The notes: generated by a model not told the origin, from the letters alone. A stretch of 64,000 bases of DNA from Candidatus Cacconaster stercorequi (GCA_018064925.1 JAGHUH010000013.1:124001-188000); one strand, 5' to 3'. Counted from the first letter of the stretch, positions 32,823-42,938 are shown. Program-made: numbers and translations.

Positions 32823-35800
32823 ATGAAACATAGTAATCAGCTGCCGGCTGAAGGTTATTCAAAAGAACATAGAAGGAAGGCGCGTTGGCGCAAGGTTGTG
32901 ACAACGCTTGCTGCGGTTGTGGTTTTTTGCACCACATACGCACTGATTCTGCCTGCCATCACATGGGATCGTACGCTTGTGTGCGAACTGAAAGAGCACA
33001 CGCATACCGATTCTTGTTACGAGATGATTGTTGTATCGCAAGCAACGAATGAACTTGTATGCGGCTTGGAAGAGCATACACACGATGAAGATTGTTACGA
33101 TAAAAAACTCGTATGCGGTCTCGAGGAATCGGAAGGACATCAGCACGGCGATGAGTGCTACAACGAAGACGGTGAATTGATCTGCGGCATGGAGGAATCC
33201 GAAGGCCACACGCATACCGATGCGTGCTACGAAACGGTTCTTATCTGCGCCGAGCAGGAGCATACCCATAGCGATAAGTGCTACACCGTAACGGAGGAAA
33301 AGACGGAAAAAGTGCTGACCTGCAAACTGCCCGAACACAAGCACGCGGCGGCTTGCTTTGATGCGCCTCCGGCCGAGGAAGAAGGTTACTACTGCGGCAA
33401 GGTTTCCCATCATCACAGCAAAGAGCAGGGGTGCTATTTTGAGGATGGTTCCCTGAAGTGTACGCTGGATGAGCATGAGCATACGCTGGCTTGTAAGAGC
33501 AATCCCAATGCCGATTTGGAAACGGAAGAGATTTGGCGCGATTCTTTCAGCGATGTGAAGAAGAGCGGCAACTGGGCAAAGGATGTTCTGGCGATTGCCG
33601 ATAGCCAGTTGGGCTACACGGAAAGCACACGCAATTACATCGTCGAGGATCATGACACCATGAAGGGGTATACCCGCTATGGTGACTGGTACGGGGTTCC
33701 CTATGGCGATTGGTGCGCCATGTTCTGTTCGTTCTGCATTGATTATGCGGGAGTGAAGGACTATCCCCAGGATTGCAACTGCGAAAACTGGATTACCACG
33801 CTGTCCAGCGTGAATGAAAAGAGCAATGAGCCGGGATATTATCATCCCGCTGACAGCTATACGCCGCAGCCCGGCGACCTGATCTTCTTTGATTGGGACG
33901 CTGAAGAGGAGAAAGCGGACGCCGCCGAGGACGACGAGAAAGTCGCTGCACAGGAAAATGCCAAGGCTGTCGCGCTGACTGCCCGGGAGCAGGCAAAGGC
34001 GGAGAAGGACGCAATCAAGCACGCCGTTGATACGGTGGATCATGTGGGCTTCGTCTATGAGATCATCGAGGCGACCAAGGACACACCGGCACAGATCAAG
34101 ACCATCGAGGGCAACAACGGTGACGCGGTGGCTTACCATACATACGACCTTGACAGCGTTAAGATTTTGGGTTACGGCGAGCTGCCGGAAAATCCCGCAT
34201 TGGTAAAGGATGAGGCAGAGCAGAAGAACGATCCCGAGACCGCAAAGATAAAAACTGACGCTGCACTGGAAATGGAGAACACCACCATCCACTCCAAGGC
34301 GGCAGCAGACGGTGCGGTGGCTGAAATCAGCGGCCGCCTGCCCGTTGGCGCTGAAGCATACATCAAAGCGGTCCGGCTCAGCGAAAAGGATTTGGTGTCC
34401 TACTTTGGGACTGATCGCGCCGAAGCCATGAAGTCCTATGTGGCGTATGATATCACCATTATGGTGAACGGCACAGAGTGGGAGCCTGACAAGAGCGTCA
34501 GCGTTGTGGTGAAGCAGCCTGACATTACCCTGAACAGCGGCGATATGTTGGGCGTTGGCCATGTGATTGACGATGGCAAGCCCGCGGCAGATGTGGATGC
34601 TACCATCAACAAGAAGGGAACGCAGGTCAGCTTTGAAACCGATGGCTTCTCCGTGTATGTTCTCTACACCTACACCGTTGATTTCCACTACGGCGAATAT
34701 GATTTGAGCGTTGAGGGCGAAAGCTCCATCATGTTGTCGAAGCTGTTCGGCAGTATGGGTATTGACCGCAGTGCCAAGGATGTTCGCAGCGTTACATTCA
34801 GCGATCCCAGCCTGGTTGCTGTGGAAAAGATGCGGATCGGTGACTGGCTGCTGACCTCTCTGGAGCCGTTTGACACAGAGGAGACGCTGACGGTTGAGTT
34901 CGAAAACGGCGATGTATACATCATCACCGTGACCGACGCCCAGACAGCCGGCAACACCTATTGGCAGCGCGTGACCACCATTGATGATCCTGATGCCTAC
35001 TATATGCTGGTGACAACCGGCACCAACGGGCGTGCGTTTGGTATCAAGGACGGCGAGGTTATAGCCGGTACGCCCAACATGACGGCCGTGACCAATATGG
35101 ATGGTTACTATACCACCACCATCGGTACGGACTACTGGTGGCTGATCAGCGGCACCACCGACACTACGTCGAAGACATGGATGAATGCCAGCTTCAACAG
35201 TTATTCCATCGCTTTTGTAAATAGCAGGAACCTCGGTACCGTTGTACACACTGGTGACTACGGAATGTCGCCGAAACTTACATATTCTGACGGCAGTTGG
35301 CAGGTTTCACATGCCTCCAACGGAACTACCTATTACCTGCGATACAATAATAACAGCTTTAGCTGGAATACAGCCGCTACCAACTATTACATCTATAAAC
35401 AGGTGGATACGCTGCCCGGCACGGTAAGAAGCGGCAATACCTACGCGGTTCCCGTCTATTCCGTGAAGGTAGACAAAAATGGCAATCCCATCAGCGAACC
35501 TGTTCTGCGCGGCGTGCAGCAGTTCGGCAATACTGCGGTAACCCCGTCGAATCTGTTTACCAGCTACGGCCTTCCCGGCACATATCAAGGTGCCTACTAC
35601 GGTACGGGAGACGATGCGGTATACGGCGTTACCAGCTTGCAGCGCAGTTCAAACATCTTGAATATTACTCACGCCGATGGTACCAGACAAGTTTCAGCGA
35701 CCACACCCGATGCCCTGTACCTGACCTATACCTCGCCTCAGAGCGGCGGCAGCACGCAAGAAGTTGGCATTGAGATGGAGATCAACAAGCAGATCGACTA

Positions 35801-38300
35801 TCTGGGCGACGGTGTTGCCAACCCGGATACGGATGTTTCCGGCGATACCTGGTATCGTTTGTATCTGGACGCCCAGTTCCAGACCAACCCCGCCATTGAC
35901 CTGGTGTTCGTGGTGGACCTGTCCGGCAGTATGGCCAACAACGGCGGCGCTACGGCGGTGCGCAACTTCCTGAACGGTACCAATGGAGAACCCGGCTTCC
36001 TGGAGTCCTTCCATGAGGCCTGCCCCGATAACCAGTACTCCATCGTTTCCTTCTGGGGCAATACCTCGGCGGAGGTGATTAACGCCAGGTATAACAGCGG
36101 TACCAATGCCGACTCCAGTCTGGACCGCGACTGGACAAAAAACACATCGTCGATCACATTCAACCACTCTGCCGGCGGCGGTACGGACTATAACGCCGGT
36201 ATCTTCCGGGCGGAAGATCAGTTCGATAAGATCGATAAGAACAACGGCCACAAGAAAGTGCTGATCTACCTCAGCGACGGTGAACCCACCAACGCAACCA
36301 AGTCCAAAACCGAAAACGTGCGTTACGGTACAGGTGCTTCTTTGAATGAAGACGGCGCGGCAGCCACCATTGCGGCGATCGATGCATTCCATCAGAACTA
36401 CTGCCAGCCCTCCAACTACGATGTGGAGACCTACTGTATCGCATTTGGTCGAGAAGATGAAATCTTCAACCGTGAGTACCTGAACCGCTTGGCGGACTAT
36501 GACCCCGAGGGTAACGGCACGCAGAGTAAGGTCTTCCTTGCCAGCGACTCCGACGAAATCAAGCAGGTATTTACCACGGCACTGTATCCCAAGAATGCCA
36601 GCATCAACGACAACTTGAGTATTTACGCCCAGTGGGGTCAGGGAAAAGCCGACGCTAAGGTTACAATGACACCCAGAGCCGGCGGTAATACCATCGTGCT
36701 CTATGAAAACGGCGCTGTCACTACTGCCGGTAAGGGCATCCTTAAGGACGTGGTGTACACCCGCGGCGATACGGCTGATGAAACCACCGGCCAGGTGCAG
36801 GCTGTGTTCGAAGAGGACTATGCCCTTGACCCGGCGTATCGCTACACGCTGTCGTTCAATGTGCAGAACACGGCTTACGCCTTCTACGATGCCGAGAAAT
36901 ACGGCAGCGTCCGAGGCGATAGCGACTCTGACTTTGGCGGCAATACCACCAGTTCCGTCAAACCCGGTTTCCACTCCAACCGTGACGCCCATATCGACTA
37001 CACGGTAGGTGACGAGCCGGATACGGATATCTACGAGCATCCCGTTGTGCAGGCGCTAAACGCGCCCGAAGATACCAGAGAAAAGCGAACGATGATCATT
37101 GAGAAGGTATGGGCTGACGGTGCAGACATCCATGAGGGTGACGAAGTCCGGGTGACACTGTACCAGGATGATGTTGTTTACGACACCGCCGTTCTCAATA
37201 AGGCCAATGACTGGAAGAAGGTTTACAACGATCTTCCCATCGAGACCGAGACGGGAGAGCCCATTGAGTACTCCGTTGAAGAAGCAAGAGTTCGCGGCTA
37301 TCGGACGGAATACTCGGAAGAGGATATCCACGAAAGCGGCATCTCCGATGTTACATGGGAGGAAACCGACCATCTTGAAAGCGGCAAGACCTACCTGCTG
37401 GTAACCAGCGCCGGCGCCATCGGCCACGACAGCGGCAACGAATACGAACTGATTACCAAGACTGCCGCTGAAACGGATACCAAGGCACAGTGGAAAGCTC
37501 TGGCGATCGATGGCGGCTACCTGCTGACCACCGGTGACGGCTACACCTTTGAGGAATATACGAGTCGTTATGGCGAGTACTACCGGCTGAGCGACAGCGG
37601 CCTGTTGGAAGCCATGAATTACGACAGTACCACAAAGCGTCTGGGCAGTACATACGAGAGTGAAAACTCGGCGACCTACTATCTTGCGCTGAGAAACGGC
37701 AACAGACTGACGACCAGCGGCTATCTCTATGCCCGCGCAAGTAACGGCAGCCCGGCGCCCGCCGAATTCACCCTGTATGAAAAGGTGGAGCATACCGCCG
37801 GCATGCCCGCAGGCGATTACCGCATCTTCACCGTTACCAACACCGTGGATGACCGTGTGGTTGACTGCGAGATTTGGAAGACGGATATGTCCGGCCGACT
37901 GATCCATACGGATATTGCCGAGTTCGAGCTGTATGCCGATGAGGGACTCACCGACTACATTGACACCTATACCACCGTGGACGGCGTGCTGAAAATTGAA
38001 GGCATTGTCCCCGGTACCTACTATCTCCGCGAGACCAAGGCCCCCAATGGCTTTATCCTCGCTCCCCATGTAGTCAGCTTCTCTGTAGATGAAAACGGCA
38101 ATTGCACATGCAATCCCAATGAAATCTATCTGGAAAGTCAGGACGGTGTGTTGCTGTTCCACAACAGCAGCGGCGAAAAGCTGCCTGAAACCGGCGGAAT
38201 CGGCCGAATAGCAATTTATATATCCGGTGCTGCGGTTCTTACCGCCACTCTGATATTTGGTCTTGTGATTTGGCGTAAAAAGGGAAAGGGGGGCAAGTAG
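32823..38300 (+). CDS. Giant LPETG-anchored adhesin: Cys/His repeats, CHAP, VWA, CnaB (pilus-tip type)
   Basis: An 1825-residue surface protein. Order: a basic N-terminus and hydrophobic signal (to about 50, ending YALILPAIT); eight Cys/His motifs of the form CxLxEHTHxxxCY (about 57-235); a CHAP-like domain (about 260-440) with C298 in GDWCAMF and H407 in VDHVGFV; a beta-rich region; a VWA domain (about 1025-1260) with MIDAS residues DLSGS (1032-1036), GGGTD and YLSDGEPTN; a CnaB domain from about 1420 (MIIEKVWADG); a final SpaA-like domain with GTYYLRETKAPNG; and the sorting signal LPETG, a TM and a basic tail. Probably the pilus-tip adhesin joined and anchored by the sortases encoded downstream. 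CHAP suggests peptidoglycan amidase or endopeptidase activity. Confidence 0.88.
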   Translation: MKHSNQLPAEGYSKEHRRKARWRKVVTTLAAVVVFCTTYALILPAITWDRTLVCELKEHTHTDSCYEMIVVSQATNELVCGLEEHTHDEDCYDKKLVCGLEESEGHQHGDECYNEDGELICGMEESEGHTHTDACYETVLICAEQEHTHSDKCYTVTEEKTEKVLTCKLPEHKHAAACFDAPPAEEEGYYCGKVSHHHSKEQGCYFEDGSLKCTLDEHEHTLACKSNPNADLETEEIWRDSFSDVKKSGNWAKDVLAIADSQLGYTESTRNYIVEDHDTMKGYTRYGDWYGVPYGDWCAMFCSFCIDYAGVKDYPQDCNCENWITTLSSVNEKSNEPGYYHPADSYTPQPGDLIFFDWDAEEEKADAAEDDEKVAAQENAKAVALTAREQAKAEKDAIKHAVDTVDHVGFVYEIIEATKDTPAQIKTIEGNNGDAVAYHTYDLDSVKILGYGELPENPALVKDEAEQKNDPETAKIKTDAALEMENTTIHSKAAADGAVAEISGRLPVGAEAYIKAVRLSEKDLVSYFGTDRAEAMKSYVAYDITIMVNGTEWEPDKSVSVVVKQPDITLNSGDMLGVGHVIDDGKPAADVDATINKKGTQVSFETDGFSVYVLYTYTVDFHYGEYDLSVEGESSIMLSKLFGSMGIDRSAKDVRSVTFSDPSLVAVEKMRIGDWLLTSLEPFDTEETLTVEFENGDVYIITVTDAQTAGNTYWQRVTTIDDPDAYYMLVTTGTNGRAFGIKDGEVIAGTPNMTAVTNMDGYYTTTIGTDYWWLISGTTDTTSKTWMNASFNSYSIAFVNSRNLGTVVHTGDYGMSPKLTYSDGSWQVSHASNGTTYYLRYNNNSFSWNTAATNYYIYKQVDTLPGTVRSGNTYAVPVYSVKVDKNGNPISEPVLRGVQQFGNTAVTPSNLFTSYGLPGTYQGAYYGTGDDAVYGVTSLQRSSNILNITHADGTRQVSATTPDALYLTYTSPQSGGSTQEVGIEMEINKQIDYLGDGVANPDTDVSGDTWYRLYLDAQFQTNPAIDLVFVVDLSGSMANNGGATAVRNFLNGTNGEPGFLESFHEACPDNQYSIVSFWGNTSAEVINARYNSGTNADSSLDRDWTKNTSSITFNHSAGGGTDYNAGIFRAEDQFDKIDKNNGHKKVLIYLSDGEPTNATKSKTENVRYGTGASLNEDGAAATIAAIDAFHQNYCQPSNYDVETYCIAFGREDEIFNREYLNRLADYDPEGNGTQSKVFLASDSDEIKQVFTTALYPKNASINDNLSIYAQWGQGKADAKVTMTPRAGGNTIVLYENGAVTTAGKGILKDVVYTRGDTADETTGQVQAVFEEDYALDPAYRYTLSFNVQNTAYAFYDAEKYGSVRGDSDSDFGGNTTSSVKPGFHSNRDAHIDYTVGDEPDTDIYEHPVVQALNAPEDTREKRTMIIEKVWADGADIHEGDEVRVTLYQDDVVYDTAVLNKANDWKKVYNDLPIETETGEPIEYSVEEARVRGYRTEYSEEDIHESGISDVTWEETDHLESGKTYLLVTSAGAIGHDSGNEYELITKTAAETDTKAQWKALAIDGGYLLTTGDGYTFEEYTSRYGEYYRLSDSGLLEAMNYDSTTKRLGSTYESENSATYYLALRNGNRLTTSGYLYARASNGSPAPAEFTLYEKVEHTAGMPAGDYRIFTVTNTVDDRVVDCEIWKTDMSGRLIHTDIAEFELYADEGLTDYIDTYTTVDGVLKIEGIVPGTYYLRETKAPNGFILAPHVVSFSVDENGNCTCNPNEIYLESQDGVLLFHNSSGEKLPETGGIGRIAIYISGAAVLTATLIFGLVIWRKKGKGGK

Positions 38301-38389
38301 CGGAACGCACCTCAATCCCGGCGAAATCATTCTTGCGCCGGAACACGACCACAAAAAAGAAATATTTTATTAAGGAGGAAAGATAAGAC

Positions 38390-40591
38390 ATGAAAACCAC
38401 CAAGAAAATTCTGTCCCTGTTGATGGCTCTTGTGATGGCTTTGTCCCTGTGCACCGGCATGGCGTTTGCTGCAGATTACGCCCCCACCGGCAACATCACC
38501 GTTGAGAACGCACAGATCGGCAATACATACACAGCCTATCACATCTTTGATGCAACCTGGGATACCATTGAAATCAAAGATAGCACGGGTAAGGTGACTG
38601 ACACCAAGACCGCTATCACCTACACCACCGACAATGCAGAACTGATCGCTCTGATTGAGGCTCAGCAGAAAGATGATCCCGCCGAAAAAACTCCCGTCTG
38701 CCCCTTTGAGATTGTCTCTAAGGTGAATGGCGTGGCTACCGTTCAGCACAGAGACAATGTGCAGGAAACTCAGGGCCGCGGTTGGCTGAAAAGCACCCTG
38801 GAAACCTGGAGTGCGAACCTGAGTGAAGATAACGGCATCTACACCAAGGAATGCACCGAGGGCAACACCGTGGTTTTCGAGGGCGTCCCTGTTGGTTACT
38901 TCATGATCCAGCCCAAGGACGGCGGTAATACCAACTATGTAACCGTTAACACCAACACTCCCGATGCTACCGTTATCGATAAGAACCCCACCACGCCCGG
39001 CAATCCCAGCAAGGTGGACGATAAGGATCCCGTCGTCGTTGGCGAGAAGGTTACTTACACCGCTGCTGTTCGCGCTACCAACTTCCTGACCACCGGTAAC
39101 GGCACCAACGCCAATACCTGGCCCGTAGAGAACTTCACCTTTACCGATACTTACACCAAGGGTTTGACCTTTGATGCAGAGACCGGTATCAAGTCCATCA
39201 AGCTGTACAGCGAAGTGAATGAAGACGGTACCGTTGATTCCTCTAAGCTGCTGTACAAGGATGCAGAGAAGAAAGTTCCTTATGAGATTGCTGACTATAC
39301 GCTGACTGCTGATACTGACGGCGAGTTCACCATCAACATCCCCTGGGCCGATAAGGAAGACAGCGGCAAGAAGGACAGCAAGGGCAACATCATTTACAAT
39401 TTCACCGCTCTCTATCCCTCTCCCTGCTACATCGTGGTAGAGTACGAGATGACCGTTAACAAGGATATCCTCGAAACCCTTAAACTGCAGGCAGACAACA
39501 CCATCAAGGTTACCTACGATGCTAACGGGGTTGCTAATCCTACCGGTGATGTACCTCCCGTCAGCGTGTATACCACCGGTGTCTCCCTGGCCAAGCGTGA
39601 TATCAACAACACCAATACTCCGCTGGAAGGCGCAGAATTCGTTCTGTATAAGCTGGATAAGGACAACAACAAGCTTTACTATCACGAGAACAAAGATGGC
39701 AGCATCTCCTGGGTTCCCACCAAGGACTTCACCAGCAAGTGCATGGCCACCGGTACCGCATGTAACTGTGAGTTCAAAGCCAGCGAGGCTGTAGCAGATA
39801 CCAATAAGGATGTATTCCTCTGCCCCGACTGCAAGCAGCCTGTGAATGTCACCGTGACCTGCGAAGACGGTCATGAAATGACCATTAAGCCCAGTGATGT
39901 GGTTAGCGGCAAGGTAACCTGCAACCATATGGACGGCCAGCCCGCTACGGCTTGCAGCCGTGAGATCGTTGTGGCCGAACAGACCGCTACGCTGAAGTGC
40001 ACCAACAAGATCCACACCAGCGCTGATCCTTATCTGCATGAGTGCGGTATTGACAAAGCCAAAGATGAGTGGATCTGCCCCGCCTGCAACCATGGCATCG
40101 ACTTCACCACGAAGTGCGCAAATGGCCACGATGTGACCATTAAGCCCAGCGATTACGATGCCGGTAAGGTTGTCTGCGCCAAAGATGGCTGCGGAGATAA
40201 GATCGATCTGACCTGCGCTACCTTCAAGATTGCTGACAACGACTACAACACCTTGGAGTTCATGGGCCTTGCAGAAGGTACCTACTACATCGAAGAGACC
40301 AAGGCACCCAAGGGCTATGAGCTGCCTGCCACTCCCGACACGCTGGTCGTCAAATTCGATGAGAACACCAAGAACTTCGAAATGACTCTGACCGGTCATG
40401 AGAAGGACAATGTTCAGGCACAGGCACAGAACCCCGACTGGTTCAGCGCTTACATTCACAATGGTACGCATGCTGCAATGCCCGTCACCGGCGGCGCAGG
40501 TACCTATGTGATGATCGCCTGCGGCGCAGCACTGTTTGTGGCAGCCGCTGTGGTGCTCGTCACCAAGAAGAGAATGTACAACGAAGGCTAA
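38390..40591 (+). CDS. Major pilin with zinc-ribbon-like insertion (SpaH/EbpB type, MPVTG signal)
   Basis: A 733-residue backbone pilin. Seen: signal peptide (1-27, AFA); an N-terminal domain ending with VIDKN, whose Lys could be the pilin polymerisation residue; a middle isopeptide-type domain (about 205-395); a CnaB domain starting SLAKRDINNTNTPLEGAEFVLY (about 400) and resuming at GLAEGTYYIEETKAPKGYE (about 625). Between these halves lie about 190 residues with two CPxC ribbons (C478-C481, C563-C566), CEDGHE, CANGHD and further Cys pairs. The sorting signal is MPVTGG instead of LPXTG, then TM and KKRMYN. Ortholog-like partner in island 2 is 54940-56520, which lacks the Cys insertion. Secreted, then polymerised by the class C sortase. 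Confidence 0.88.
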   Translation: MKTTKKILSLLMALVMALSLCTGMAFAADYAPTGNITVENAQIGNTYTAYHIFDATWDTIEIKDSTGKVTDTKTAITYTTDNAELIALIEAQQKDDPAEKTPVCPFEIVSKVNGVATVQHRDNVQETQGRGWLKSTLETWSANLSEDNGIYTKECTEGNTVVFEGVPVGYFMIQPKDGGNTNYVTVNTNTPDATVIDKNPTTPGNPSKVDDKDPVVVGEKVTYTAAVRATNFLTTGNGTNANTWPVENFTFTDTYTKGLTFDAETGIKSIKLYSEVNEDGTVDSSKLLYKDAEKKVPYEIADYTLTADTDGEFTINIPWADKEDSGKKDSKGNIIYNFTALYPSPCYIVVEYEMTVNKDILETLKLQADNTIKVTYDANGVANPTGDVPPVSVYTTGVSLAKRDINNTNTPLEGAEFVLYKLDKDNNKLYYHENKDGSISWVPTKDFTSKCMATGTACNCEFKASEAVADTNKDVFLCPDCKQPVNVTVTCEDGHEMTIKPSDVVSGKVTCNHMDGQPATACSREIVVAEQTATLKCTNKIHTSADPYLHECGIDKAKDEWICPACNHGIDFTTKCANGHDVTIKPSDYDAGKVVCAKDGCGDKIDLTCATFKIADNDYNTLEFMGLAEGTYYIEETKAPKGYELPATPDTLVVKFDENTKNFEMTLTGHEKDNVQAQAQNPDWFSAYIHNGTHAAMPVTGGAGTYVMIACGAALFVAAAVVLVTKKRMYNEG

Positions 40592-40634
40592 TGACCTTTC
40601 GCTGAAACAGTAATTTTGCGAAACTCCGCTGCAC

Positions 40635-40658
40635 AGGAGGGAGCTGCGGCTCCCTCCT
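40635..40658 (+). promoter_or_regulatory. GC-rich hairpin between major pilin and class C sortase genes (island 1)
   Basis: A perfect 10-bp stem (40635-40644 with 40649-40658), 4-base loop, no T-run. A similar hairpin occupies the same place in island 2 (56561-56581). Confidence 0.65.
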
Positions 40659-40680
40659 CCGCAGCCGCAAGGAGAGGACT

Positions 40681-41589
40681 ATGAAGCGCAAACGGAATTG
40701 GAGTACCCCTATTTTAATACTCGGTTGCATCATAGGCCTGTCCTTGTTGCTGTATCCCTCGTTCAGCAATTATTGGAACGGTATTAGTACGACCCAATCT
40801 ATCGCTAAATATACGGATCAAGTGACCGGTATGGATGAAGCGGACTATCGGGCGGCTTGGAAAAAGGCGCAGGAATACAACCGTGACCTTGCTTCTCGCG
40901 GTGGTACCTATTCGATTAGCGGGGACATGAAACAGCGCTACAACGCCTGTCTGAACATTGCCGGCGACGGCATGATGGGCTATGTGGAAATCCCAAAAAT
41001 CAAGGTGTTGCTGCCCATCTATCACGGCACCAGTGACCTCGTCTTGCAGACAGCCGTGGGACATCTGGATTGGTCCAGCCTGCCTGTTGGCGGGGAAAGC
41101 ACCCACTGTGCCCTCTCCGGCCACCGGGGATTGCTGAGCGCCAAGCTGTTCACCGATTTGGATGCACTTCGGGAGGGCGATTATTTCACCTTGAACATCC
41201 TCAACGAAACGCTGACCTACGAGGTGGATCAAATCCGCATCGTAAAACCGGAGAATTTGACAGACCTTTCCATTGAAGAGGGCAAGGACTACTGCACCCT
41301 CGTTACCTGCACGCCCTACGGCATTAATACCCATCGTATGCTGGTGCGCGGGCACCGGGTGGAAAATATTCTCGGCCCGGTTCAGGTGGTTTCCGAGGCG
41401 GTCATTGTGGAGCCGCTGATTGTGGCGCCGATTTTGGCGGCCATCCCGCTGTTTGCCCTGTTTTTGATGGTGATGCTGAAAAAACCGGAGTCGAAATCCG
41501 AGCAGGAAAAGCAGGAAAAGCGGAAGCGTGCAGAAGCACTTCTGCAGCAGGTTATTGAATGGAAAGAAGAGAACGATCAGAAGCGTTAA
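40681..41589 (+). CDS. Class C (pilin-polymerising) sortase, island 1
   Basis: A 302-residue class C sortase. Seen: N-terminal TM (about 10-28), SNYWN, the catalytic H148 in LSGHRG, C210 in TLVTCTPYGINTHR and R219, then a C-terminal TM (about 240-262) and a charged Lys/Glu tail (KPESKSEQEKQEKRKR). The double-TM topology and TPYGINTHR are hallmarks of pilus sortases. Function: cleaves pilin sorting signals and links subunits by a Lys-Thr isopeptide bond on the outer membrane face. It is 89 bases after the major pilin, behind a hairpin. Confidence 0.92.
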   Translation: MKRKRNWSTPILILGCIIGLSLLLYPSFSNYWNGISTTQSIAKYTDQVTGMDEADYRAAWKKAQEYNRDLASRGGTYSISGDMKQRYNACLNIAGDGMMGYVEIPKIKVLLPIYHGTSDLVLQTAVGHLDWSSLPVGGESTHCALSGHRGLLSAKLFTDLDALREGDYFTLNILNETLTYEVDQIRIVKPENLTDLSIEEGKDYCTLVTCTPYGINTHRMLVRGHRVENILGPVQVVSEAVIVEPLIVAPILAAIPLFALFLMVMLKKPESKSEQEKQEKRKRAEALLQQVIEWKEENDQKR

Positions 41590-41621
41590 CCGCTCTCCCG
41601 AGAAATGGAGGTAATCAATCT

Positions 41622-42938
41622 ATGCGAAAAAAGGGCTTATGTGCCATATTAATTGGCCTGGTGATCCTGACACTTTGCCCCATACAGGCGTTCGCCGCTG
41701 AGAAGATCTCTGTAGAGCGAGAAGTGGAGCTGACGGTATCTTATCAGGACGATGAAAAGCCGATCACCAAAGCGCAGTTTGATGTATATCAGGTGGCAGC
41801 TACGGACGAATACGCCAAGCTGACGCTGACAGCGGACTTCGCACCCTATGAATACTCGGTAAGCGGTCTTTCAAACCTGAACGCAGTGGAAGGGGATCAG
41901 TGGATGGAGCTGGCAACCACGCTGAAGGGCTACGCTCTGCGCGATGGCCTGAAACCCGTTGCCAGTAAAAAAACCGATGCCGCCGGCACGGCAGTATTCA
42001 CGCTGCAGCCCGGCTTATACATGGTGGTGGGTCAAAAAGTAATTTGTGGCGAGTACCGCTATTCCGCCTTGCCGGCCATGATCTTCCTGCCCGGCAGCGA
42101 TGAGGTGAATAACGGCTGGGACTATAAGGTGACGGCTTACCCCAAGCATGAGAAGGAGTGCGTTCCCCCGGACGATCAGACAACATCTGTCAAGGTTTTG
42201 AAGGCGTGGGATGATCAGGGCTATGAGACGCTGCGTCCGACGGAAGTGGTCATGCAGCTTTTGCAGGACGGCGAACTATTCGACGAAAAGACGCTGAGCA
42301 AGGACAACAACTGGCGCTATACCTGGACGGATCTGGAGGCATCCCATGAGTGGATGGTGGTGGAGAAGGCGCAGGACAACTATGTTGCGTCCATCACATC
42401 CCTTGGCGGAGTGATTACCGTGTCCAACCGCTATGCACCGCCCAGCTGTGTGGGCAATCCCGGCGTGCAAAAGCGCATCACCGGAGACACCCCCGAGGAG
42501 GACAGCGCCTTTACCTTTATCCTGACGGCAAAGGACAAATCCTGCCCCATGCCGCAGGGCAGCAACGGCACCACGAAGGAAATTCGTATCGTCGGTGCAG
42601 GCAGTGAGAAATTCGGCGAGATCGTGTTTACCAAGCCCGGTGTCTATGCCTATACCGTTCGGGAGAAGAACACCGGCGTTGCAGGGTACACCTACGATAC
42701 CACGGTGTACAGTCTCACCTATGGCGTGCTGGAAAAGGACGGAAAGCAGACCATCAGCGAAACGATCAAGAACGACAAGGGACAAATCGTTTCAACGATT
42801 GAGTTTACCAACGATTATAATCCGCCGGGTACCAGAGTACCCCAGACCGGTATGCTGTGGTGGCCGGTACCGGTGATGCTGTGTCTGGGCATCGCCTGTA
42901 TCACGGTGGGTGTGGCGCGCCGCAGGAGAAGTAAGTGA
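41622..42938 (+). CDS. Minor/anchor pilin with FctA-like domain (VPQTGMLWWPVP signal), island 1
   Basis: A 438-residue pilin. Start ATG 41622 (MRKKGLCAIL) with GGAGG upstream. Seen: signal peptide (AFA at about 25); an N-terminal CnaB-like domain (about 30-170, GLYMVVGQKV); a second CnaB domain (about 188-275, SVKVLKAWDD); an FctA/isopeptide-linkage domain (about 280-405, VQKRITGD and YTVREKN); the sorting signal VPQTGMLWWPVP and a TM ending VARRRRSK. The QTGMLWWPVP sequence is also found in the island 2 counterpart. Its stop codon overlaps the start of the small sortase (TGATG), so translation is coupled. Probably the basal subunit that attaches the pilus to the wall. Confidence 0.85.
   Translation: MRKKGLCAILIGLVILTLCPIQAFAAEKISVEREVELTVSYQDDEKPITKAQFDVYQVAATDEYAKLTLTADFAPYEYSVSGLSNLNAVEGDQWMELATTLKGYALRDGLKPVASKKTDAAGTAVFTLQPGLYMVVGQKVICGEYRYSALPAMIFLPGSDEVNNGWDYKVTAYPKHEKECVPPDDQTTSVKVLKAWDDQGYETLRPTEVVMQLLQDGELFDEKTLSKDNNWRYTWTDLEASHEWMVVEKAQDNYVASITSLGGVITVSNRYAPPSCVGNPGVQKRITGDTPEEDSAFTFILTAKDKSCPMPQGSNGTTKEIRIVGAGSEKFGEIVFTKPGVYAYTVREKNTGVAGYTYDTTVYSLTYGVLEKDGKQTISETIKNDKGQIVSTIEFTNDYNPPGTRVPQTGMLWWPVPVMLCLGIACITVGVARRRRSK

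Noticed and set aside
32990..33510. Interpretation of the HTH-rich (His-Thr-His) motifs as DNA-binding domains
   Set aside because: The letters are residues of secreted Cys/His repeats in an exported protein, not helix-turn-helix domains.
32859..40471. Long minus-strand frames opposite the giant adhesin and pilin genes
   Set aside because: Antisense to well-defined LPXTG proteins; hydrophobic, featureless, no start signals.
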